A stretch of DNA of 15,378 nt from JBBIND01 sp037444075 (lineage in GTDB: Bacteria; Acidobacteriota; Terriglobia; Bryobacterales; Bryobacteraceae): positions 1 through 15,378 of the forward strand of contig JBBIND010000087.1 in assembly GCA_037444075.1 (NCBI GenBank). Direction: 5' to 3'. The stretch's first letter is position 1, and the number at the start of each line of letters is the position of its first letter. A program made the position numbers and the translations under genes. The notes under the pieces were generated by a model. It did no database searches. It was not told where the DNA came from and saw nothing but the letters and a program-made list of their open reading frames with translations. Shown here one piece after another: positions 1 to 5,577 of this stretch.

Positions 1-959
1 GTCGTGGCTGCAGACCACGCGCGGCTCCACGTGGCGCGCGCGGTGTGATTCCTCGTGGTGGTGTCCGGGTTCTGCCCTCCGACCATCTGGAAGGCCTCCA
101 CCTTTTGAAGGACGAAGTTGTAGCGCAGCGCCAACTGGCCTCGGCCGGTCCCCAAAGGCTGATCCAGTCCGGCGCTGAAGCGGTCATTGTCGATGTTCTG
201 AGGCGCGTTCGTATTCAGCGCGCGCGGGTTGACGTCCGTGCGGTTGGGCGCCACATCAGGATAAGCAGCGAGGATGCGCAGCACCATGGCGCGCGTGGCC
301 GGGTCGGTGGTCAAGGGGGTTCGCTCCTCGGGCGTCGGCACCAGCACGTTCCCGTTCACCTGTCCGCGCAGCTTGCGCTGCGCCCCTGACAACGTAAGCG
401 CCCCGTCTTTCAACGGCAACCCAAGGTTGAACCCGTAGTCATTGGTGCGGGCGGGTTGAACGTCGCCGGCCTGGAAGAACGAGCGCGCGCTGAAGATGCT
501 GTTGTTATGAGTCCAGTTGGCGTTTCCGTGGACTCCCCGCCGCCGGTTGGGCTCCACGTGCAGCGCCGCTTTGGGCTGCCCTCCGAACTCGGTCCCGAAA
601 TAACCCTGCTCCACGCGGAAATCGGTGATTACCGTGGCGGTGGTCCCCATGCGCGTATTGAGCTCTTTGAGGACGTTATTATCGATCAGGGTCATGCGGA
701 CGTTCTCATTGCGCCTGCCCTCGCCCCCGGACGCGTCCACTTCCCCCAGCAAATTCAAGGCAGCGCGCTGTGCGGCGTTGGCCTTTTCCGACTCAGCCGT
801 GGCGGCCTCTCGGGCAGGCTGAGGAGCGCTCTCTTCCGCCCTTTCGCGAGGCGTTGCTTCGGCCGCCGGCTTAAGCGGCTGTTGCGCCTGAAGCAGTCCA
901 CAAAGAATGAGCGGCAACCCCACAGACCGAAGCAGGGCGACCACCCGGGATACTTGCAT
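1..959 (-). CDS. TonB-dependent receptor-like outer membrane protein, 5' part only (3' end beyond left edge)
   Basis: The minus-strand frame from ATG at 957-959 stays open to the window edge, about 319 codons. A hydrophobic N-terminus (VVALLRSVGLPLILCGLLQA) looks like a signal peptide. An Ala/Glu-rich linker follows, then repeated barrel-like or plug-like segments such as RNENVRMTLIDNN, FRVEQGYFGTEFGG, WTHNNSIFSARSFFQ and NPDTTTRNHTARATWSRAW. These match my memory of a TonB-dependent receptor family abundant in Solibacter; there is no carboxypeptidase-regulatory-like domain in the visible part. Such proteins sit in the outer membrane and import large ligands using TonB energy; the ligand cannot be told. 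The start is supported by GAGGAGG about 14 nt upstream, which lies inside the remnant of the preceding gene. Plus-strand reading frames over 45-965 are shadows of this gene. Confidence 0.8.
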   Translation of the reverse strand, partial: MQVSRVVALLRSVGLPLILCGLLQAQQPLKPAAEATPRERAEESAPQPAREAATAESEKANAAQRAALNLLGEVDASGGEGRRNENVRMTLIDNNVLKELNTRMGTTATVITDFRVEQGYFGTEFGGQPKAALHVEPNRRRGVHGNANWTHNNSIFSARSFFQAGDVQPARTNDYGFNLGLPLKDGALTLSGAQRKLRGQVNGNVLVPTPEERTPLTTDPATRAMVLRILAAYPDVAPNRTDVNPRALNTNAPQNIDNDRFSAGLDQPLGTGRGQLALRYNFVLQKVEAFQMVGGQNPDTTTRNHTARATWSRAWSAAT

Positions 960-961
960 CT

Positions 962-1326
962 TTAAATCAACGCCTCCTCGAGACCGGCATCCGCCGCTGC
1001 AAAGTCGCTTGTCTTGCCGCCGTGGAAAGCCGCGCCGGACAGAAGATCCGGAGCGATGGCCAGATAACCGGCGGCTGCCGGTTCATCGGCCACCGTGCTG
1101 ACCCAGCCGGTCAGCGCCTGGTTTTCGCGCATGACATCCACCGCCGCGGCATCCCCTTCACTTCCGGGTATGCGAGCAGGGGGTGAACCACCGGTTCTCA
1201 TGTCTTGCCGCCTCTCCACACCTGATGGCGAGGTGATTTTTCCAGTTGTTGCCGCGCCCATTCCTGAGCGGACAATGGCGCCAGCGAAAACACGATCCCT
1301 CCTGTGAATAGTAAAGTTCCCCTCAT
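962..1326 (-). pseudogene. Dienelactone hydrolase family protein, degraded remnant
   Basis: From ATG at 1324-1326 the minus strand encodes a signal-like N-terminus (RGTLLFTGGIVFSLAPLSAQ) and then EWARQQLEKSPRHQ, as expected of a secreted dienelactone hydrolase. The frame is stopped by TGA at 1198-1200, continues in the same frame to LAYPEVKG, and shifts by one base near 1150-1157. It then reads RENQALTGWVSTVADEPAAA, GYLAIAPDLLSG and GGKTSDF, the typical order for this family (usually IHENRGLTDW, then AIAPDLLSG, then GGKT). The homology ends at TAA 962-964, after only about 115 residues; the nucleophile Cys, Asp and His region of the alpha/beta hydrolase is missing. With an in-frame stop, a frameshift and a 3' truncation it cannot make an active enzyme. 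The family name is recalled from motif order, not from a search. Confidence 0.72.
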
Positions 1327-1332
1327 GTAGCC

Positions 1333-1338
1333 AGTATA
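1333..1338 (-). promoter_or_regulatory. -10-like box TATACT, 6 nt before the ATG of the hydrolase remnant
   Basis: On the minus strand TATACT is followed by GGCTAC and then the ATG at 1326. No Shine-Dalgarno sequence is present. At this spacing transcription would start at or next to the ATG, giving a leaderless mRNA. No good -35 hexamer is visible. The same spacing occurs before the sulfatase (10894) and the secreted protein at 15288. Confidence 0.4.
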
Positions 1339-1458
1339 GCGGTCCGGCGGGAACGGCCTTCTGCCATCCCCGCCGGCTCCGCACCTGACAACTCCACCAG
1401 GAAGACCCTACCAGCACCGGCGCTCAGCGGGATCATTCGCCTGCGCCAGTCAGCGAGC

Positions 1459-1833
1459 TTAGGGCACTCGTGTTGCCTTGAATTCGCGCGGCTGGCCTTG
1501 GCCACCCTCGCGCTTGAACTGAATTTCGTTGCCTGCAACCTTCCCCGTGTAGGTCCACTTCATCTCGTTATCACCCATACGCGTGGTGACCGTGAACGAG
1601 AGCGTGTCCCCGCTGATCTTGCCATCAGCGATTGGCATCTCCTGACCCTGGCGCCCCGTGGTGGAGCCGGTCAGCTTGTCGCCATCCACCTTGAAGGTGA
1701 ACACCGTTTCACGAGTTTGTCCTTCCCTGCCAGGCACTTGCGCTGTCCATTTGCCGCTGACATCGGCGGCCAGTGCCACTCCGGCCAGCGCTGTCAGCAG
1801 CGCGAACACAACTAGAACTCGGTTCGTCATCAT
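1459..1833 (-). CDS. Small secreted protein of unknown function (124 aa)
   Basis: An intact frame begins with two Met codons (1833 and 1830). Residues 4-22 (NRVLVVFALLTALAGVALA) form a clear signal peptide with an Ala-x-Ala cleavage site, so the mature protein of about 100 residues should be exported. It is an alternating beta-strand protein: DVSGKWTAQVPG, ETVFTFKVDGDKLTGSTTG, DGKISGDTLSFTVTT, EMKWTYTGKVAGNEIQFKRE. This pattern suggests a small beta barrel or lipocalin-like sheet and is common among hypothetical secreted proteins of Solibacter-type genomes. No catalytic motif is visible. No convincing ribosome binding site lies upstream, so either Met is possible. It lies between two broken genes and is itself undamaged. 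The secreted location is well supported; the function is unknown. Confidence 0.75.
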   Translation of the reverse strand: MMTNRVLVVFALLTALAGVALAADVSGKWTAQVPGREGQTRETVFTFKVDGDKLTGSTTGRQGQEMPIADGKISGDTLSFTVTTRMGDNEMKWTYTGKVAGNEIQFKREGGQGQPREFKATRVP

Positions 1834-1899
1834 GTGCTGAAAGACGTCCCGGCCTAGCCCTGACGTTACGGCTCCCGGGGACTTCTTTTCTCCCCAAAC

Positions 1900-2717
1900 C
1901 TAGAAGATGACCTTGAACACGAAATTGATCTGGCGCTGCCCGTGGCCGCGTTCGGCGGTGACGCTGCCAAACGCCGTGGAAGTCGGGGAGGTGTTCGGTG
2001 AGGCGAATTGCACGTGGTTCAGCGCGTTGATGGCCTCCATGCGAAACTGCCCCCGAACCCGCTCGTTGATGGGGATGTTCTTCAGGAACGAAAGGTCGAA
2101 ATTGTTGCTGCCGTCTTCCCGTATCCCACTGAAGCACAAGAAGAAAGCTCGAATGTTACCGCTGAGCTGCCGGGCCGCCGCCCGTTCGAAGCCAGCCTCG
2201 GTGTTGAACCAGCGCTCCGCCCTGCGCTTCGCAACGGGGATGGGCACGTCATGCAGATTCCCGTTGAAAATAGCGTTGCCGAAGCCCAGCGGGAAGCCGG
2301 ACTGTCCTTCATAGATACCTTGCCCACGCTGGCGCTAGCCGTATCGATCAGCGGCGCCTCGCCGGTGACCACCACGGATTCGGCCACATCGCCGACCTCG
2401 AGTTGGACGTCAACCGAAAGGCGGTCCGCCACGCGCACTTCGATGATCTCGCGGATGGCGGTCTTGAAACCGGCACTTTCCACCACTACCCGATACCGTC
2501 CCGGCAGCAGGTACGGAGCTTCGTAATTGCCCTCGCTGTTGGTCTCAGCGGGGATGGCGACGTTGCTGTCGATGTTCACCGCCCGGACGCGCGCGCCCGC
2601 CACCACCCCTCCGGTGGGATCGGTGACGCGGCCGAGGATCGTGCCGCGAACCTCCTGCGCCGATAGCGCCGAGGCGAGGCAAAACAGGAGTGACGTCAGG
2701 AATTTGATGATTCGCAT
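1900..2717 (-). pseudogene. TonB-dependent receptor with carboxypeptidase-regulatory-like domain, internally deleted
   Basis: From ATG at 2715-2717 the minus strand encodes a signal peptide (IIKFLTSLLFCLASALSAQ), a carboxypeptidase-regulatory-like domain at about residues 23-105 (GTILGRVTDPTGGVVAGARV, YLLPGRYRVVVESAGF) and the start of the plug (VVVTGEAPLIDTASASVGKV). Immediately afterwards a shifted frame continues with the far C-terminus of the same kind of receptor: YEGQSGFPLGFGNAIFNGNL, RWFNTEAGFER, FRMEAINALNHVQFASPNTS, AFGSVTAERGHGQRQINF, ending FKVIF and TAG at 1900-1902. Known receptors of this type are roughly 1000 or more residues, so most of the plug and barrel is missing (estimated over 2 kb) and the two ends are out of frame. 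The original frame runs on in nonsense to 2082. This is a deletion pseudogene, unless the assembly collapsed here. Family recognition is strong at both ends. Confidence 0.85.
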
Positions 2718-2780
2718 GACTTCTCTCGCTTTTTTGTGGAGGAGGGTATTTTACCAGCCAAAACCGGGCATGAGGCCCAT

Positions 2781-2805
2781 GCGCAGATTTCAGCTGAATC
2801 TGCGC
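2781..2805. promoter_or_regulatory. 9-bp inverted repeat in the divergent intergenic region, possible operator
   Basis: GCGCAGATT (2781-2789) and AATCTGCGC (2797-2805) are perfect inverted arms around a 7-base spacer that contains CAGCTG. The repeat lies between the broken receptor (start 2717) and the shell gene (start 2875), about 70 bases before the latter. No plus-strand gene ends nearby and no strong T-run follows, so an operator is more likely than a terminator. No transcription factor can be named. Confidence 0.35.
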
Positions 2806-2874
2806 CCTGTTTTCCGCCCTCCAGCCTGTGATACCGTGTAGAGTTCAGCTCCTAAAGCTGCGTAGAGGAGGATT

Positions 2875-3159
2875 ATGGAAGCCCTCGGCATGGTGGAAAC
2901 AAAAGGTCTCATCGGCGCTGTGGAAGCCGCCGACGCAATGACGAAGACGGCCAACGTCGTGCTGACGACGAAAGAGTACGTCGGCGCCGGCTACGTGGCC
3001 GTGCTGGTCCGCGGCGACGTCGGCGCAGTTAAAGCCGCCACGGATGCGGGCGCGGCGGCTGCCCGGCGCGTGGGCGAACTCGTGGCCGTGCACGTGATCC
3101 CCAACCCCCACGAGGAAGTCGAAAAGATCCTCCGCGGCCCGAATAAACCACAAAAGTAG
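2875..3159 (+). CDS. Bacterial microcompartment shell protein, BMC-H hexamer (EutM/PduA type)
   Basis: The 94-residue protein is a single BMC domain (Pfam BMC, PF00936) almost from end to end: MEALGMVETKGLIGAVEAAD at the start, the pore-loop region VGAG at residues 36-39, then LVRGDVGAVKAATDAGAAAA and ELVAVHVIPNPHEEVEKIL. This closely follows EutM of ethanolamine microcompartments, where the pore loop is IGGG. Six copies form a flat hexagonal tile of the protein shell, and the central pore passes small polar metabolites. The start has a strong ribosome site (GAGGAGG, 2865-2871) a few bases before ATG. The acylating aldehyde dehydrogenase begins 68 bp downstream on the same strand, so shell and cargo are probably one transcript. 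No pentamer (BMC-P) or trimer (BMC-T) gene is in the window. Assignment is very secure; the substrate handled is not known. Confidence 0.96.
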   Translation: MEALGMVETKGLIGAVEAADAMTKTANVVLTTKEYVGAGYVAVLVRGDVGAVKAATDAGAAAARRVGELVAVHVIPNPHEEVEKILRGPNKPQK

Positions 3160-3176
3160 CCGGGAGTTTTTCCCGG
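3160..3176 (+). other. Small hairpin between shell and dehydrogenase genes
   Basis: CCGGGA (3160-3165) and TCCCGG (3171-3176) pair around the loop GTTTT directly after the shell-gene stop codon. No T-run follows, so it is not a standard intrinsic terminator. It could mark an mRNA processing or stability point that lets shell protein be made in excess over enzyme, but this is inference. Confidence 0.35.
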
Positions 3177-3227
3177 GGGAGTTGAGACGATGGGCAGCGT
3201 CCCCTCAGCAACCGCCGGCATCACGCT

Positions 3228-5078
3228 ATGGTTCACGATCACGATCTAGTCGCCATTCAGGAAACCCGCGCCAAGGTCCAGAAGGCCCATGCGGCGTGGC
3301 TCAAATATGCGGCGTTCTCGCAAGAGCAAGTGAACGCCGTCGTGGAGAGGATGGCGGCCGCCGGCCGGGCCAATGCGCGGCGGCTGGCCGAGCTGGCTGT
3401 CGAGGAAACCGGCTACGGCAACGTCGCCGACAAGATCACCAAGAATCTGCTGTGCAGCGACCTGTTGGCCAAAGCCATACGCAACATGCGCACGGTGGGC
3501 CTCATCCGTGAGCTTCCCGACGACAAAGTGGTGGAATACGCTGTGCCCGTGGGCGTGGTGGCCGCAATCGCGCCGACCACCAATCCCACCTCGACGGTTA
3601 TCTACAAGTCGCTCATCTCGCTCAAGTCGGGCAACGCGGTTGTGATCAGTCCTCACCCCCGGGCGAAGAACTGCACGCGGGAGGCAGCGGATTTGATGCA
3701 CGCCGCCGCCGTGGAAGCAGGCGCGCCGGAGGGCATTGTGCAATGCCTGGAGCACGTCTCGCTCGACGCCACTCAGGCGCTGATGCGCCACGAAAAGACC
3801 GGCGTCATTCTGGCCACCGGCGGCCATGGGCTCGTCAAGGCGGCTTACTCCAGCGGGAAGCCTGCTTATGGGGTCAGCCCGGGCAACGTCCCCGCGCTGA
3901 TTGAGAAGACCGCCGACGTTGCCGACGCCGTCGCCAAAGTGGTGGCGGGCAAATCATTCGACTACGGCACGGTGTGTTCGAGCGAGCAGGCCATCGTCAC
4001 CTGCAACGCCTTGCGCGAACCCGTGCTGGCCGAACTGAAGAAGCAGAAGGCCTATCTGTGCAGTCAGGCCGAAGCCGATGCGCTGGCCAAACTGCTGGTT
4101 CAACCGAGCGGCGCCATCAACCCGAAGTGCGTTGGCCAGGCTCCGGAGAAACTGGCTCAGTGGGCGGGCTTTTCCGTCCCCGCGGGCACCACCATCCTGG
4201 CTGCCGAAGTGACCGGGGTGGGGCGTCAATATCCTCTTTCGACCGAAAAACTGTCACCCGTCCTGGCCCTCTATTTTGTGGCCGATTTTGCCGCGGCCAT
4301 GGATACCTGCGAGGCCATCCTCCGCTTCATGGGCCTGGGACACACCTGCGTCATCCACTCCAAGGACGATGCCCGCATCCGGCAGTTTGCACAGCGCATG
4401 CCCGCCAATCGGGTTCTGGCAAACACGTCGGGACCTCCCGGCTCAGTCGGCATCACCACGAATCTGCTGCCCTCAATGACGCTGGGCTGCGGCGCCGCGG
4501 CTGGCAACAGCACCAGTGACAACGTCGGACCCTTGCATCTGATCGACATCAAGCGCCTGGCATACGCCGTGCGGACGCCCGAAGAGGCGCTGCCCCCGGT
4601 GGAGACAATTGCCAGGGAGGCCGCGAAAACCTCCACTCAAGTGCCGATCGCTATCCCGGCGCATGCCGCTGGCTCCGTACGCGATGCCATAGCCGCGGCG
4701 GTGGAAGAATATCTCACCAAGCGAGCCGCCAAGTCCACGGCCACTGCACCCGCGCCTGCCAAGCCAGCAACTCGTGCCGCCTTAGGCGCGAGCGAGATTG
4801 CGGCGCAGGTTGTGGACAGTTTCCTGGCCACGCGAAGGTCCATCACGCAACCGCCCGTCTGCGGCATGCCCGTTCCGGCTTCTCCGGCCTCGCCGCCTGC
4901 GGCGCCCGCACCACCGGAGCCGCAAGTCGTGATTGCCGACTTCGTCTGCGAAGCGGACGTGCGGGTTGCCATGGGTTCCAACCGGAAGATCTACATTGGC
5001 CCTAAGACTATCGTTACGCCGGCGGCGCGCGAGCTCGCCGGGCAACATGATATCCTCGTCGTGGCCGAGCGTCCATGA
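3228..5078 (+). CDS. CoA-acylating aldehyde dehydrogenase, BMC-associated (EutE/PduP type), with long C-terminal tail
   Basis: Residues 1-470 are a complete CoA-dependent aldehyde dehydrogenase converting an aldehyde, CoA and NAD to acyl-CoA. Visible motifs are AIAPTTNPTSTVIYK (113-127), ATGGHGLVKAAYSSGKPAYG (196-215), the catalytic-Cys motif FDYGTVCSSEQAIV (Cys250) and NTSGPPGSVGITTNLLPSMT (399-418). EutE and PduP are usually about 460-480 residues; this protein has 616. The extra tail holds an amphipathic helix at 482-499 (AGSVRDAIAAAVEEYLTKRA), a Pro/Ala linker, a second helix at 519-536 (LGASEIAAQVVDSFLATRR), a Pro-rich linker at 540-565, and a compact last segment at 566-616 with EADVRVAMGSNRKIYIG and TIVTPAAREL. 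Such helices on Pro/Ala linkers are typical encapsulation peptides that dock enzymes inside a BMC shell. The ATG has no Shine-Dalgarno site, but the protein N-terminus fits the family and an upstream in-frame TGA (3183) bounds it. The stop overlaps the next start. Confidence 0.93.
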   Translation: MVHDHDLVAIQETRAKVQKAHAAWLKYAAFSQEQVNAVVERMAAAGRANARRLAELAVEETGYGNVADKITKNLLCSDLLAKAIRNMRTVGLIRELPDDKVVEYAVPVGVVAAIAPTTNPTSTVIYKSLISLKSGNAVVISPHPRAKNCTREAADLMHAAAVEAGAPEGIVQCLEHVSLDATQALMRHEKTGVILATGGHGLVKAAYSSGKPAYGVSPGNVPALIEKTADVADAVAKVVAGKSFDYGTVCSSEQAIVTCNALREPVLAELKKQKAYLCSQAEADALAKLLVQPSGAINPKCVGQAPEKLAQWAGFSVPAGTTILAAEVTGVGRQYPLSTEKLSPVLALYFVADFAAAMDTCEAILRFMGLGHTCVIHSKDDARIRQFAQRMPANRVLANTSGPPGSVGITTNLLPSMTLGCGAAAGNSTSDNVGPLHLIDIKRLAYAVRTPEEALPPVETIAREAAKTSTQVPIAIPAHAAGSVRDAIAAAVEEYLTKRAAKSTATAPAPAKPATRAALGASEIAAQVVDSFLATRRSITQPPVCGMPVPASPASPPAAPAPPEPQVVIADFVCEADVRVAMGSNRKIYIGPKTIVTPAARELAGQHDILVVAERP

Positions 5079-5566
5079 ACCAAGATCTTGACACCCTGAA
5101 AGAAGACATCCTGGCATCCCTGAAGTCGGAGGGCATTGCGCTCTTCCACGGCTTCACGCGCACGGGAGATCCGAAGGACACCGTATTCTGGGACGCAGAG
5201 CGGTATCCGGATTACAGGCTTTTCCTCGCCGCCGCCAAACGGCTCGGCATCGAGTTGGTGGTCTTCTCCCACCGCGAGCTTCGCCCCAGCGTTTTCGAAA
5301 GCATGACGGAAGAGCTGGAAACAAGCGACCTGTCTCGCGACGAGAAGCGGACCATCCAGAGGCGACTCAAAGAGTTGCGTGTGTACGAGGGCTTTACCTG
5401 CGCGCTCGAACTGTCGGTCGAGTACCAGGGGCGGCTGTATATCTACTGCCGCCGCACAGACTGGTACGACGAGATCATGGCTATGGCCGACGAAATCGAG
5501 GATGCGCAGATGGAAGACGAGGACTTGGAGGACGACTCCAAGGGCGGCTATTTTTCGCATAACTAG
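5075..5566 (+). CDS. Conserved hypothetical protein (163 aa), translationally coupled to the aldehyde dehydrogenase
   Basis: The start shares ATGA with the dehydrogenase stop (5075-5078), so translation is probably coupled. The protein is soluble, with no signal peptide or membrane segment. The N-terminal stretch LDTLKEDILASLKSEGIALF is a likely amphipathic helix. It is followed by HGFTRTGDPKDTVFWD, a helix and strand (LFLAAAKRLGIELVVFSHRE), a charged helical middle (SRDEKRTIQRRLKELRVYEG), a sheet-like ALELSVEYQGRLYIYCRRTD, and a very acidic C-terminus (DEIEDAQMEDEDLEDD). I remember similar hypothetical proteins from Acidobacteria but no assigned function. It could be a BMC accessory factor because of the coupling, or simply a housekeeping neighbour of recJ, which begins 11 bp downstream. 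No catalytic motif is recognised. Confidence 0.8.
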   Translation: MNQDLDTLKEDILASLKSEGIALFHGFTRTGDPKDTVFWDAERYPDYRLFLAAAKRLGIELVVFSHRELRPSVFESMTEELETSDLSRDEKRTIQRRLKELRVYEGFTCALELSVEYQGRLYIYCRRTDWYDEIMAMADEIEDAQMEDEDLEDDSKGGYFSHN

Positions 5567-5577
5567 GCCGCCCGCCG

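Noticed and set aside
45..965. Plus-strand open frames in the first kilobase
   Set aside because: They are antisense to a minus-strand receptor frame that is open to the window edge, has a signal peptide and a ribosome site, and shows family motifs. The plus-strand products are Arg-rich and show no recognisable domain.
1095..1307. Plus-strand frame opposite the hydrolase remnant
   Set aside because: It lacks a ribosome site and motifs, while the opposite strand shows an ordered series of dienelactone hydrolase motifs.
3160..3176. Hairpin after the shell gene as an intrinsic terminator
   Set aside because: There is only a 6-bp stem and no T-run after it, and the dehydrogenase gene follows closely on the same strand. 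It is kept only as a possible mRNA structure.
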